A stretch of DNA of 52,888 nucleotides from Bacillota bacterium (GTDB taxonomy: Bacteria > Eremiobacterota > SpSt-956 > JAKJGF01). The stretch covers positions 1 to 52,888 of the forward strand of contig JAKPQU010000613.1 of assembly GCA_029555925.1 (NCBI GenBank), given 5' to 3'. Position numbers and translations under genes: made by a program. This document shows, one piece after another, positions 9,386-18,469 of this stretch. The stretch's first letter is position 1, and every line of letters starts with the position of its first letter. A model generated the notes under the pieces. It worked only from the letters and a program-made list of their open reading frames with translations, was not told where the DNA came from and searched no databases.

Positions 9386-9413
9386 GTGACTCGTGACGCG
9401 TAAAGCGTGACAC
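9386..9413 (+). repeat. Heptad array upstream of radC
   Basis: Four tandem 7-base units, GTGACTC, GTGACGC, GTAAAGC and GTGACAC, about 15 bases from the radC start codon. A family-A element follows at once. Confidence 0.8.
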
Positions 9414-9419
9414 GAGGAT

Positions 9420-9550
9420 TATAGTTAGTTTCATAACTATCCATAAATAATGACCTCGTAATGCGTGATGCGCAGGGATTAAACCCGTCACGCGTCACGC
9501 GTTACGCTTCACGATGACTTAAATTCTAATAAGTTATGAAATACACTATA
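9420..9550. repeat. Family-A fold-back element
   Basis: The left end TATAGTTAGTTTCATAAC and right end GTTATGAAATACACTATA are near-perfect inverted copies. Heptads inside run as GTAATGC/GTGATGC on the left and CACGCGT/TACGCGT on the right, so the whole unit of about 130 bp can fold into one hairpin. Closely similar copies lie at 42368-42495 and 52751-52888, and a worn copy at 30019-30140. No coding capacity. Confidence 0.8.
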
Positions 9551-9629
9551 TATGGATTGTTATGCTATCGACTATAACAGTAAAAAATATAAATAAGTAG
9601 TAAAAAGAAGGTAACATGATATAAAAAAA

Positions 9630-10475
9630 CTATTTCTCAGAAATTATTTTAACCAGCTCGGGAATATCATAGGCAAGCACAATAAGGGCATCTTCTTTCG
9701 TACACTTTATATCTTCCTTTGGATTTATTATTGCTTTACCACGTCTTCTGAGTCCTACAGGTATGGCCGGGTTAACATTACATCTGTGTTCTAGAAAGAA
9801 AAGAGAAACTTCTCTGAAGGTTCTGCCGTCTATCCATTCAGACAGAAAAGGTTCGTCTACAATATATATTTCATTTGTGCCGGCCCCGTAGGTAAGAAGA
9901 TCATGGTATACATCGGAAAGTTTTTCATTTAAAGCTGACTGTGCGAGTATGCCTATGGCATAATCTGCAGCACATATCACATCATCTGCTCCTGCATCTT
10001 TGAGGTGATCCATTTTCCCATGCTCCAGAACCTCGACAATTATACGTGGTTTTATGAACTGTTCCTCAAGAATTATTTTTTCTCTCAATTCATCTTTATG
10101 AAGACCTGAAGTTTTTATCCTTTTATTGATTTCTTCATCTATCCTTTTTTTCCAGAGGGTATTTATGGCAAGTACAATAAGACCAGATTCTGCATCCGGA
10201 TTAAGAAGTTTATCGTTTGCAAGTATAATTACCGCCTTTGAAGTATGGACATTTGCTCCTTCAAGGGTATTATAATTTACGGGAGAACCTTCTCTGAATT
10301 CTACATTACTGTATTCCTTCGGATAATTGTGTCTTAATTCCTCTTCATTAACAGGCCTTGGCTTTGAAAGCACTATGACTCCTGTCCCAGGGGCAGCAAG
10401 AGGGGAATGGAGTTCTATAACAATCTTTTCTCCTTTTTCGTTCCAGTTACATATTATAATATTTTTATTAAGCAT
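9630..10475 (-). CDS. Soluble RCK/TrkA-N-type protein, shortened channel paralogue
   Basis: 281 residues. It aligns from end to end with the cytosolic part of the neighbouring channel protein (10768-11958). Both begin with the strand ICNWNEKGEKI and share a 37-residue identical stretch around VICAADYAIGILAQ. It lacks the transmembrane helices and pore, so it would be a free regulator-of-conductance subunit. ATG start with AAGGAA about 8 bases upstream, so translation is plausible. Known parallel: MthK-type channels assemble extra RCK domains made from an internal start. The alternative is a decaying partial duplication; the frame is fully open, which argues for use. Confidence 0.8.
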   Translation of the reverse strand: MLNKNIIICNWNEKGEKIVIELHSPLAAPGTGVIVLSKPRPVNEEELRHNYPKEYSNVEFREGSPVNYNTLEGANVHTSKAVIILANDKLLNPDAESGLIVLAINTLWKKRIDEEINKRIKTSGLHKDELREKIILEEQFIKPRIIVEVLEHGKMDHLKDAGADDVICAADYAIGILAQSALNEKLSDVYHDLLTYGAGTNEIYIVDEPFLSEWIDGRTFREVSLFFLEHRCNVNPAIPVGLRRRGKAIINPKEDIKCTKEDALIVLAYDIPELVKIISEK

Positions 10476-10657
10476 ACCATACTATTCCTTTTTATTTTAT
10501 TGATAAGATCAACCGCGTACTGAATGCAAACATCGCTACATACGGTACCGGACAATCTGTGAGTTTCTCTTCCTCCCGTCACGCATGTTCGTATCACGAA
10601 ACAGAAGTAAGTGTTATATTTACTTTTACAGACACCCGGTAGCGGGGACATATTATT

Positions 10658-10753
10658 TACTGAGGTGAGCATAAATAATACATAACTGCTCTCGTGACGC
10701 GTAACGCATGACGGGAGGAAGACCTTTATTACATGCTTATGCTCGGGCCAATA
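10658..10753. repeat. Family-B fold-back element
   Basis: The left end TTACTGAGGTGAGCAT pairs imperfectly with the right end ATGCTCGGGCCAATAA. The middle holds heptads GTGACGC and GTAACGC. Similar copies lie at 22550-22645 and 40096-40193, with partial ones at 4255-4305 and about 12016-12052. It lies between the two channel-paralogue genes. Confidence 0.75.
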
Positions 10754-10767
10754 AACTGATATAGATA

Positions 10768-11958
10768 TTACGATTTATGAATAAGTTTTAATAAATCTGG
10801 AAGCTCATAGGCCATTACAATAAGGCAGTCATGACAGGTAAATTTAACATCCTGTTTTGGGTTCACACAAATTTCTTTACCCCTCCGATAGCCGATAGGT
10901 ATGGCAGGGTTCACAGTGCATCTATTTTCCAGAAAAAATTTAGAAACCTCTATAAAGGTTTTACCAGCAAGCCACCCGGAAACATCGGGATTATCCACTA
11001 TATAAATTTCAGTGGTATGTTCTCTATAGGTAAGTAAATCATGATAAACGTCAGATAGTTTTTCATTTAAAGCGGACTGTGCAAGTATGCCTATGGCATA
11101 ATCTGCGGCACATATTACATCATCAGCACCTGCGTCGCGGAGGTGCTGCATCTTTCTGTGTTCCAGAACTTCTACAATAATCCTGGGTTTCTTAAAATCT
11201 TCTTCTTCCTCTATTTTTCCCCTGATTTCATCAGATGAACCGGAAGGTTTCACTCTTTTACTTACTTCTTCTTCTATTCTATTTTTCCATAAAGTACTTA
11301 TAACAAGAGCAGTAAGAGCAGAGTCAGAATCAGGTTCCCCTGTTGAACCTGCAAGAATAATAACTGATTTTGCCATATGAGTATTGGCTCTTTTCAGAGT
11401 TTCATGGAGAATGGGATTACCTTCCCTGAATTCCACATTACTGTACTCTTTAGGGAAATTATTTCTCAATTCTTCTTCATTTTTAGGTCTCGGGTTTGAA
11501 ATCACAATAATATCAATCTGAGGCCCTGCAAGTGGTGAATGAATTTCTTCTATTATTTTCTCACCTTTTTCATTCCAGTTACATATTACTATGTGTTTAC
11601 TGATATCTTTTGGCATTTTTACATCCCTTCTTTGTAACAGAATACTAGTAACCTGACCTATAATCATACCGAGCATACCGATACTTGACATAAGTATGAG
11701 TATGGAAAAGATACGTCCCGGCACAGTCTGAGGAGAACCTACATCAAAACCGCTTAAAATATAAACAAGGGTTGACCAGCAGCTTTCATAAAGAGTTTTG
11801 AAAGCAGGATTTTTATCTCTTTCATAAATATATATACCATAGGTACCTACAATATAAAAGATAATAAATAGAGTGGTAAGACGGAAATAAATATTCCTTT
11901 TCCATTTATGTTTTACAAAAGAGATCATGGATTTAAAAAGAGATTTCATAGATAACAT
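10768..11958 (-). CDS. Two-TM ion channel with RCK domains
   Basis: 396 residues. Layout: TM1 at about 24-45, re-entrant pore helix about 56-70, filter region 68-75, TM2 82-108, then a cytosolic NAD-type/RCK region 120-396. The topology is that of 2-TM prokaryotic potassium channels gated by ligand-binding RCK domains. The filter reads LSGFDVGSP, not the usual TVGYGD, so selectivity cannot be assumed to be for potassium. No clear ribosome site precedes the start; two in-frame ATGs (residues 1 and 4) are available. The soluble paralogue lies downstream, separated by a family-B element. Confidence 0.85.
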   Translation of the reverse strand: MLSMKSLFKSMISFVKHKWKRNIYFRLTTLFIIFYIVGTYGIYIYERDKNPAFKTLYESCWSTLVYILSGFDVGSPQTVPGRIFSILILMSSIGMLGMIIGQVTSILLQRRDVKMPKDISKHIVICNWNEKGEKIIEEIHSPLAGPQIDIIVISNPRPKNEEELRNNFPKEYSNVEFREGNPILHETLKRANTHMAKSVIILAGSTGEPDSDSALTALVISTLWKNRIEEEVSKRVKPSGSSDEIRGKIEEEEDFKKPRIIVEVLEHRKMQHLRDAGADDVICAADYAIGILAQSALNEKLSDVYHDLLTYREHTTEIYIVDNPDVSGWLAGKTFIEVSKFFLENRCTVNPAIPIGYRRGKEICVNPKQDVKFTCHDCLIVMAYELPDLLKLIHKS

Positions 11959-12059
11959 AGATAATATTTTAATTTAAAGAGATAGGAAAGTCAAATCTCT
12001 ATAGATAGTGTTTTTTATATGTATTATTTATACTCACTACAGTAATTTCCTGACAACGC

Positions 12060-12635
12060 CTAACAACCCAGTATGTGAAGATTTTTCTCAAGTACTTTTC
12101 CATCCATTAAATCCTTCAGTGCTCCCTCATAATGAGCCCTGTCCACAGCCGGTATTAACTGCAATTTTGCCATTTCGGAAATTACAGCTACATTCTGCAT
12201 CCTCGAGTCATCCAGGTCTTCACGAAATACCTTTATTTCTCTTATATTCCTGAGATTACATGCTTCAGATACAACCTGTCCTTCCAGTTTTTTACTCTTA
12301 CCGAGCCTTGTAGAAAGAGGCTGCCAGAGAGCATCGTAATAAACAAGGGTTCCTCCGTCTTTTAAATACTCATTTAATCCACGGAGTGCTTCATTTCTTT
12401 CAAGAGCTACCACAAGATCCGCCATATGTGTCTGTATAAGAGGAGAATAAACACCCTGTCCGATACGTATATGAGAAATAACCGTGCCACCTCTCTGGGC
12501 AAGGCCGTGAGTATCGACCCCTCTTACATGATAACCTGCATAATCACAGGCCCTTATGATTACTTCACTCAAAAGTCCTATGCCCTGTCCTCCCACTCCG
12601 ATCAGATATATATTGAAATTTTTCACTTTACTCAA
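12060..12635 (-). CDS. iorB: Indolepyruvate ferredoxin oxidoreductase, beta subunit
   Basis: About 191 residues from a TTG start at 12635. This start is preferred because AAGGAGGG lies 7 bases ahead, while upstream ATG codons have no such site. It overlaps the iorA stop by 8 bases, a sign of translational coupling. The N-terminal NIYLIGVGGQGIGLLSEV and the later GVDTHGLAQRGG are hallmarks of the gamma-type domain of 2-oxoacid:ferredoxin oxidoreductases. With IorA it oxidatively decarboxylates aryl pyruvates from aromatic amino acids to aryl-acetyl-CoA, reducing ferredoxin, or runs the reverse reaction. Cytoplasmic. Confidence 0.92.
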   Translation of the reverse strand: MSKVKNFNIYLIGVGGQGIGLLSEVIIRACDYAGYHVRGVDTHGLAQRGGTVISHIRIGQGVYSPLIQTHMADLVVALERNEALRGLNEYLKDGGTLVYYDALWQPLSTRLGKSKKLEGQVVSEACNLRNIREIKVFREDLDDSRMQNVAVISEMAKLQLIPAVDRAHYEGALKDLMDGKVLEKNLHILGC

Positions 12636-14511
12636 CTGTGTTCCCTCCTTTTTTTTCCTGCACAATTGCACCTGTAGGACAGACCTGTTTACAGGAACCG
12701 TCTCCTATGCAGAGATCTTCCTGAACCCGTACAGTTCCGTCTGGTTCTAACTGATAGGAAGGGCAGGCAAATTTTTCTACACAGATATGAAGTCTGTTAC
12801 ATGTTTCATTTATTTTTACAGGCCCCTGAAGTTCTTTTCCGCTCCTTCTAACGTGTCGTGTAAATTTCAACATACAGGGATGTTTTGCTATAACCACGTT
12901 AAAACCTTCTTCATCAAGGGCTTCTTTCACGGCTTTCGTAAGTTTTTCCTGTTGATATGTATCAACTTCCCTGATACTTTTTACTCCAAGTCCTTCCAGA
13001 ACTTTTCTTATGGGAATTTTATCTACCATTTCATTGAAATTTCTGCCTGAAACGGGATTGTCCTGATGCCCTGTCATGGCAGTTGTGCCGTTTTCCATTA
13101 TAATAAGTGTATGTTTATGTTTATTAAAGAGAGAATTAATTATCCCCGGTATACCTGCATGATAAAAAGTAGAATCTCCCAGGAAAGATATAACCCTTCT
13201 CTTATCATTGAATATTGTAAGACCTGCTGCAGTGCCGTTCGAATGGCCCATACAGAGAAGAACTTCACCTATATTATAGGGAGGCAAAAATCCCAGTGTA
13301 TGACATCCTATGTCTCCTACTGTAATATCCCCTTCTTTGAGGGCAGCTTTTATGGCATGAAAGGCAGAACGATGGCCACAGCCGGGGCACATCTGGGCAG
13401 GTCTGGGAGGAATTTTGTTATTTCCTTCACCTGATTTGTTTTTCTCAGGAAGCATATCAGGCCATGTATTTCGTAAAATATTGAAGACCTTATCTGTAGT
13501 ATATTCACCCATCCATTCTTCCGTATCTTTCTTACCGATAATCTTTGTTTTAACTTCTCTATCATAGGCAAGAGCTTTTATTTCAATCTCAAAAATATTA
13601 TCAAGTTCCTCTAAAATCTTCACTTCTTCATGATTTTTTAGAAAATTAATTATTAAGGTTTCAGGAAGAGGATAGGCAAAACCAAGTTTTAAAACATCGG
13701 GTTTTTCCGACGCTTCTTCAAGGACGTCCAGAAGAGAATAATATGGTAGGCCACAGGTTATAACGCCTTTTTTTCTGTTTTTATTATCATCCGTTTTATT
13801 CAGAGAAGAATTTTCTACCACTTTTTTAAATTCCGAAAGCTTTGCGAAAAGTTTTCTCTTTAAAGGAAACACTGCAGAAGTAATGGGTATATAGGGGCCG
13901 TTTTTCACGTCGAATTTCGGAGTATTATCAAATTCTTTTACCTGAAAGGGTTTAAAGGAAACCTTTTCTTTTCCGTGGCATACATGGGTGGTAAGTCTCA
14001 ATATGACAGGCAGCTGAAATTTCTTCGATAAATCTGCAGCTTCTTTGAACATGGTATAAACCTCGGAAGGTGTTCCCGGTTCAAGGACAGGTATATAGGA
14101 CATATGAGCATAATGCCTGTTATCCTGTTCATTCTGGGAAGAATTCGCTCCCGGGTCATCGCCGAGAACAATAACCATACCTCCCAGGGTTCCGAGAAGG
14201 CCGAGCTGAACGAATGTGTCTGCCGCCACATTAAGACCGACACTTTTAAAGAAAACACAGGACAGATGACCGTTTACCGATGCTCCGAAGGCTACCTCTG
14301 CGGCAACCTTTTCATTTACGGAAAATTCAAAATAAAAAGGTCTTTTATCTATTGATTTGATTGCATCTGCTATTTCCGGGGTAGGTGAACCGGGGTATGA
14401 TGTTACCACCCTTACGCCTGATTCTATCATGGCACGGACTATGGCAGTATTGCCCATTACAATCTCTGAACCGCCATCGGGAGATATGAGAAATTCACCG
14501 AGTTTTTTCAT
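12628..14511 (-). CDS. iorA: Indolepyruvate ferredoxin oxidoreductase, alpha subunit
   Basis: 627 residues, normal length. The N-terminal pyrimidine-binding domain starts near VMGNTAIVRAMIESGV. The thiamine-diphosphate domain includes CPGCGHRSAFHAIK and GDIGCHTLG, with GTTAMTGHQDNP (metal/TPP region). The C-terminal iron-sulfur region is unusual: CNRLHICVEKFACP and CIGDGSCKQVCP each lack the second Cys expected in CxxCxxCxxxCP, replaced by Leu and Asp. The clusters may be 3-cysteine or altered types. ATG start with GGAGGT, located inside the end of the preceding 70-residue gene, so the two are coupled. Confidence 0.93.
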   Translation of the reverse strand: MKKLGEFLISPDGGSEIVMGNTAIVRAMIESGVRVVTSYPGSPTPEIADAIKSIDKRPFYFEFSVNEKVAAEVAFGASVNGHLSCVFFKSVGLNVAADTFVQLGLLGTLGGMVIVLGDDPGANSSQNEQDNRHYAHMSYIPVLEPGTPSEVYTMFKEAADLSKKFQLPVILRLTTHVCHGKEKVSFKPFQVKEFDNTPKFDVKNGPYIPITSAVFPLKRKLFAKLSEFKKVVENSSLNKTDDNKNRKKGVITCGLPYYSLLDVLEEASEKPDVLKLGFAYPLPETLIINFLKNHEEVKILEELDNIFEIEIKALAYDREVKTKIIGKKDTEEWMGEYTTDKVFNILRNTWPDMLPEKNKSGEGNNKIPPRPAQMCPGCGHRSAFHAIKAALKEGDITVGDIGCHTLGFLPPYNIGEVLLCMGHSNGTAAGLTIFNDKRRVISFLGDSTFYHAGIPGIINSLFNKHKHTLIIMENGTTAMTGHQDNPVSGRNFNEMVDKIPIRKVLEGLGVKSIREVDTYQQEKLTKAVKEALDEEGFNVVIAKHPCMLKFTRHVRRSGKELQGPVKINETCNRLHICVEKFACPSYQLEPDGTVRVQEDLCIGDGSCKQVCPTGAIVQEKKGGNTVE

Positions 14512-14707
14512 GACTGACCTCCATAATCATCTCTTTTATTTCTTTTTTTGACAGATCACTGTCAACAGTCGATTTTAATTTATGAAAAACACTTTTCAAA
14601 TTCAAATATTTTTTTATCTTTCCTGTAAATTGTTCTAAATCATTGGTATCTTTTATATCATATTCTATCGTTATATTCTCAGGAATTTTCAAAATAATTT
14701 CACCCAT
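14495..14707 (-). CDS. Small VapB/antitoxin-like protein coupled to iorA
   Basis: 70 residues. A strong AAGGAGG site about 6 bases before the ATG supports expression. The N-terminal strand MGEIILKIPENI and the Ser-Lys-Lys-Glu-Ile-rich helical tail resemble small ribbon-helix or AbrB-like antitoxins, but the match is loose. No toxin gene lies downstream; its 3' end instead overlaps the iorA start by 17 bases. It may be a solitary antitoxin or simply a small leader gene. Function unknown. Confidence 0.6.
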   Translation of the reverse strand: MGEIILKIPENITIEYDIKDTNDLEQFTGKIKKYLNLKSVFHKLKSTVDSDLSKKEIKEMIMEVSHEKTR

Positions 14708-14738
14708 ATAACATTCCTCCTTATTATAAGTATAGCAT

Positions 14739-14794
14739 AAGACGTGAAGGGTGAAAAGTTATTCGGTAAGTAAACATATCACCCTTCACGTCTT
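14739..14794. terminator. Perfect 16-bp inverted repeat after sdhB
   Basis: AAGACGTGAAGGGTGA (14739-14754) and TCACCCTTCACGTCTT (14779-14794) are exact complements with a 24-base loop. It lies about 70 bases downstream of the sdhB stop codon and could end the sdh transcript. The arms contain the GTGAAGG heptad, which ties it to the repeat family. Confidence 0.6.
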
Positions 14795-14863
14795 AAACTA
14801 ATGGCCATGACTTATGTCAGCCACAGGCGGAAATAACAATCTGTCCTCCCGTCATGCCCCTGA

Positions 14864-15595
14864 TCAAATCCTGCCCCAGAAAGAAATCCTTGTCCCTCTG
14901 TCTATGGATTTTCTCTTCAGATCTGCAATCGCTCCCGTAGGGTCTAACTGCTTCGGGCATGCCACCTGGCAATTATAAATGGTATGACACCGCCATACAC
15001 CGTGTTCTCCTCCTACGAGATTTATACGTTCTTTAAGGGCTTTATCTCTTGAATCTCTTACGAATCTGTCTGCTTTAAACAAAATGGCAGGGCCGAGATA
15101 CTGTTCGTCTGTGCCGGTCATGGTACATGCACCCTGGCAGCAACCACAGAGAATGCAGTCAATCATACCCACAAGGTCTTCCCTCTCATCCTGGGTCTGA
15201 ATCCTTTCCGATTCCGGGTTTGGATCGCCCGGGATAAGATAGGGCTTTATAGAACGATATTTTGCCCAGAAAGGTTCAAGGTCAACAACGAGATCTTTCA
15301 AAATTTTCATATGGGCAACAGGTTTTACCGTTATCATATCTGCTTCCAGTGCCAGAATCTGTGTTTCACAGGACAGACGGTATTTTCCGTTTATATGCAT
15401 ACCGCATGAACCGCAGACTCCTGCCCTGCATGAAGAGCGAAAAATAAGAGAACCGTCCAGATATTCCTGGATATAGGAAAGGCCTTCCAGAACTGTCATA
15501 CCAGATTCAACTGGAACTGTATATTCTTTAAAATATGGCTGTTTATCACTATCAGGATCAAAACGAAAAACTTTGAATTTTATATCTTTTGACAT
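14864..15595 (-). CDS. sdhB: Succinate dehydrogenase/fumarate reductase iron-sulfur subunit
   Basis: 243 residues. An N-terminal plant-type ferredoxin domain binds [2Fe-2S] through CRAGVCGSCGMH plus a later Cys in YRLSC. The C-terminal domain has CILCGCCQGAC for [4Fe-4S] and CHTIYNCQVACPKQLDP for the third cluster, which are standard SdhB/FrdB motifs. It carries electrons between the flavoprotein SdhA and the membrane anchor quinone site. Last gene of the sdh cluster; ATG start with AAAGGAG. Confidence 0.95.
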   Translation of the reverse strand: MSKDIKFKVFRFDPDSDKQPYFKEYTVPVESGMTVLEGLSYIQEYLDGSLIFRSSCRAGVCGSCGMHINGKYRLSCETQILALEADMITVKPVAHMKILKDLVVDLEPFWAKYRSIKPYLIPGDPNPESERIQTQDEREDLVGMIDCILCGCCQGACTMTGTDEQYLGPAILFKADRFVRDSRDKALKERINLVGGEHGVWRCHTIYNCQVACPKQLDPTGAIADLKRKSIDRGTRISFWGRI

Positions 15596-15651
15596 TTTAT
15601 CTGTCTCCTTTCATCAGCAAAACGTACAATAGCCAAGCGTCACGCGTTACG

Positions 15652-17352
15652 CTAATATTTTCTTTCCACAGGCACATATATGCTCGTATCCACTTCTTTA
15701 TAGGAAAGCTTCACTCCGTCAGGGCTGTATGTGGCAATTGTATGTTTCAGCCACTTTTCATCATCCCTTTTCGGGAAATCTGTTCTGGAGTGAGACCCCC
15801 TGCTTTCTTCTCTTGCGAGAGCTCCTGCCACTATTGCTTCATCTACAAGGAGATTTCCTTCGAGTTCAAGGGCCCACATAAGTTCCTGATTACCTTTTAT
15901 ATTTTTGTTGAGGAGCTTTATCTTTTTATATTTCTGAATAAGTTCCTTTATTTTCTCAAGGGCAATGGACAGTTCTTCTTTTTTCCTGTAAACTCCAACG
16001 TTTTTCAGCATAACATCACCCATCTGCCTGGTTATTTCAGGCATTTTTTCAGTACCGTCATTATCCATAAGAGCTCTGAGCTTCTTCTCCTGCTGTTCCA
16101 GAGCATCATTGATGGCTTTTTCTCCCTTTCTGCTGTCTTTTTTGCTTTCTATATATTTTACTGCTTTTTCTCCTGCAATTGCGCCGAAAACAACAGTATC
16201 AAGAAGTGAATTGCCTCCGAGACGGTTTGCTCCGTGAACACTGACACAGGCACATTCTCCTGCCGCATAAAATCCTGCCACATTCGTGGCACAGTCTATA
16301 TCACAGTCAATCCCACCCATCATATAATGCATGCCGGGCTGTATTGGTATAGGCTGTGTTATGGGGTCTATTCCTTTAAAATTCATGCATATCTCTCTTA
16401 TACCGGGAAGTCTTGTCATAATTTTATGGGCTCCGAGATGAGTAAGATCGAGATGAACATAAGAATCATCAAAACCTCTTCCCTCTAAAATCTCTGTAGT
16501 AATACACCGTGATACAATATCTCTTGGAGCAAGTTCCATAAAATCAGGAGCATATTTCTGCATAAACCTTTCTCCCAGTTTATTTCTGAGATATCCTCCT
16601 TCACCGCGACATCCTTCTGTCATAAGGATATTATTCCCAAGGAGTGTTGTGGGATGAAATTGGACAAATTCCATATCTTTGAGAGGCACTCCTTCAAGGT
16701 ATGGTATGGCCATGCCAAAGCCTGTACTTGTACGGGCATTTGTTGTGGCTACATAACTTCTTCCTCCGCCCCCTGTTCCGAAAATCACAGCTTCTGCCAT
16801 TATGGGATGAAGTTTACCTGTAATCAAATCCATTGCAATCACACCGCGGCACACCCCGTCTTCTACTACAAGTTTTATTACCATCCATTCATTATAAGTT
16901 TTTATTTCATATTTCACCAGTTGCTCATAAAGCACATGCAATATAACATGTCCTGTTTTATCTGCAGCATAGCAGGTTCTGGGGAAGCCTGCTCCTCCAA
17001 AGGGACGCTGTGCTATTTTTCCTTCTTCCGTTCTATCAAAAGGACATCCCCAGTGTTCCAGTTCTCTTATTCTTTTCGGTGCTTCGGCGGTAAGTAACAT
17101 GGCAGCTTTCTGATCTGCAAGGAAATCACTTCCCTTTATGGTATCAAAACCATGACGTTCACAGCTATCATGACGGCCTTTAGGATTATTGCCTAAAGCC
17201 CCGTTTATACCTCCCTGGGCAGCACCTGAATGGGATCTTACAGGATAGATCTTTGTAAGGAGTGCTACATTGGTATTATGTTCGCTTACGGCTATGGCTG
17301 CTCTCATGCCTGCCAGACCGCCTCCTACTACCAGAATTTTATGATATATCAT
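15652..17352 (-). CDS. sdhA: Succinate dehydrogenase/fumarate reductase flavoprotein subunit
   Basis: 566 residues. FAD-binding [16 protein letters not shown] at the N-terminus; [16 protein letters not shown], where SHS holds the covalent-FAD His; active-site Arg region with [13 protein letters not shown]. The C-terminal helical domain includes [20 protein letters not shown]. It interconverts succinate and fumarate at the cytoplasmic membrane face. Sequence alone does not set the direction; in an organism with ferredoxin-linked kor, either reductive or oxidative use is possible. Ribosome site AAAGGAG 11 bases ahead of the ATG. Confidence 0.95.
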   Translation of the reverse strand: MIYHKILVVGGGLAGMRAAIAVSEHNTNVALLTKIYPVRSHSGAAQGGINGALGNNPKGRHDSCERHGFDTIKGSDFLADQKAAMLLTAEAPKRIRELEHWGCPFDRTEEGKIAQRPFGGAGFPRTCYAADKTGHVILHVLYEQLVKYEIKTYNEWMVIKLVVEDGVCRGVIAMDLITGKLHPIMAEAVIFGTGGGGRSYVATTNARTSTGFGMAIPYLEGVPLKDMEFVQFHPTTLLGNNILMTEGCRGEGGYLRNKLGERFMQKYAPDFMELAPRDIVSRCITTEILEGRGFDDSYVHLDLTHLGAHKIMTRLPGIREICMNFKGIDPITQPIPIQPGMHYMMGGIDCDIDCATNVAGFYAAGECACVSVHGANRLGGNSLLDTVVFGAIAGEKAVKYIESKKDSRKGEKAINDALEQQEKKLRALMDNDGTEKMPEITRQMGDVMLKNVGVYRKKEELSIALEKIKELIQKYKKIKLLNKNIKGNQELMWALELEGNLLVDEAIVAGALAREESRGSHSRTDFPKRDDEKWLKHTIATYSPDGVKLSYKEVDTSIYVPVERKY

Positions 17353-17380
17353 TTTAAATAAAACTCCTTTCTTTAATTCC

Positions 17381-17555
17381 GTAACGCGTAACGCTAATGC
17401 GTAACGCGGGGAAGGAGATATTACGGGATAATTTAAACAATATTACAAATATTTAAATCTTCCAGATTTCTATAAACCCTTCTATGACTGACGTCATATG
17501 TAAGAAAGAAAAAATATCTCATATCACGCGTCACGCGTTATGCGTCACGCGTTAC
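17381..17555. repeat. Inverted heptad arrays between sdhC and sdhA
   Basis: GTAACGC-type units at 17381-17407 face GCGTCAC/GCGTTAC units at 17528-17555, making a long stem with a loop of about 120 bases inside the sdh operon. It could modulate the relative output of the membrane and soluble subunits. No gene is present. Confidence 0.6.
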
Positions 17556-17559
17556 GTTC

Positions 17560-17955
17560 TTACATAGTATGTTTAAAAAAATTATTACCCATTATAAGGA
17601 CACCTGTAGCAACAACAAAAAATCCGATTACAGCTATCACAGCAATAAGTTGTTTCTGGGATTTAGTGAGCCCAAAGAAGTCACAGATAGTAATTCTGAG
17701 ACCATTGAGCATATGAGCGACCACACCGGCAAAGAGTAACATTTCAAGAAACACCAGAACAGGATGATGCATTTTAGCCATTACATCACTGAAGGTTTGA
17801 GGCCCAAAAATTGTGGCACTGCTGATAACAAGAATATGGGCAACCAGGTACATGGCAAGTAATACGCCGGAAACCCTCTGACCGGCAAAACACAACATTT
17901 CCAGATTAAAATTATCGGGAAGTTCCGTAATAAAAGAAAATAATTTCTTTATCAT
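17560..17955 (-). CDS. sdhC: Succinate dehydrogenase membrane anchor, SdhC-type
   Basis: 131 residues with three transmembrane helices (about 25-50, 65-85 and 100-125). AHMLNGLRITICDF matches the HxxNGxR signature of SdhC anchors, and the first helix has SGVLLAMYLVAH with a His able to bind haem. Serves as quinone-reactive anchor for SdhAB. Ribosome site AAAGGAG about 8 bases before the chosen ATG. The family is fast-evolving, so naming this SdhC and the next gene SdhD rests only on these motifs. Confidence 0.85.
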   Translation of the reverse strand: MIKKLFSFITELPDNFNLEMLCFAGQRVSGVLLAMYLVAHILVISSATIFGPQTFSDVMAKMHHPVLVFLEMLLFAGVVAHMLNGLRITICDFFGLTKSQKQLIAVIAVIGFFVVATGVLIMGNNFFKHTM

Positions 17956-18024
17956 TCCATGTCTCCTTTCCAGAAAAAAAATCCCTGCCTTACATAAACA
18001 ATGAGTTATGTAACACAGATAAAA

Positions 18025-18384
18025 TTACAAAACAGGCCCGTTATGATAAAAGGTCAACAGGGCAATAAATCCATAAAGAAATAATACTATTCCTGCAAAG
18101 CCGAATAAATAATTAAGAGTCTTCTGAGTGGAAGGTTTAATATTACAATCAGTTATTATACCAAGAACCCCATAGAGTCCGTGATAGATAATAACTGCCA
18201 GAAGACAGGTATCAAAGAATACCCACCAGGGGGAATGGAGCCTCTGTGTTACAACATTAAAATCCAGATTGCCACCTGTAAAAAAGTGAAGATATAAATA
18301 ATGAACAATCATTCCGATTGCCAGTAATACTCCTGTTATCCTCTGGAGCAACCATCCCCACATTGAGAATTGACTGTTTCCCAT
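18025..18384 (-). CDS. sdhD: Succinate dehydrogenase membrane anchor, SdhD-type
   Basis: 119 residues with three transmembrane helices (about 8-30, 50-72 and 90-112). WLLQRITGVLLAIGMIVHY and IIYHGLYGVLGIITD carry the conserved Arg, His and Gly positions of the second anchor subunit. First gene of the minus-strand sdh cluster, with AGGAGGG ahead of its ATG. Confidence 0.85.
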   Translation of the reverse strand: MGNSQFSMWGWLLQRITGVLLAIGMIVHYLYLHFFTGGNLDFNVVTQRLHSPWWVFFDTCLLAVIIYHGLYGVLGIITDCNIKPSTQKTLNYLFGFAGIVLFLYGFIALLTFYHNGPVL

Positions 18385-18469
18385 AAATTAACCCTCCTTT
18401 CTTTTCAGTTATCAGTGACCAGTGACCAGTTATATTAACAGTTACTATTAAGCGTTCACTTTTCACGAC

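Noticed and set aside
10454..10672. 72-residue minus-strand ORF between the channel paralogues
   Set aside because: It runs through repeat DNA, has no recognisable domain or hydrophobic pattern, and overlaps the start of the RCK-only gene.
12636..12671. Upstream ATG start for iorB
   Set aside because: It lacks a ribosome site and would overlap iorA by 44 bases. The TTG at 12635 has AAGGAGGG at ideal spacing.
15589..17097. Long plus-strand ORFs opposite sdhA
   Set aside because: They are antisense to a well-conserved gene, rich in Phe/Cys/His as expected from reversed codons, and have no ribosome sites.
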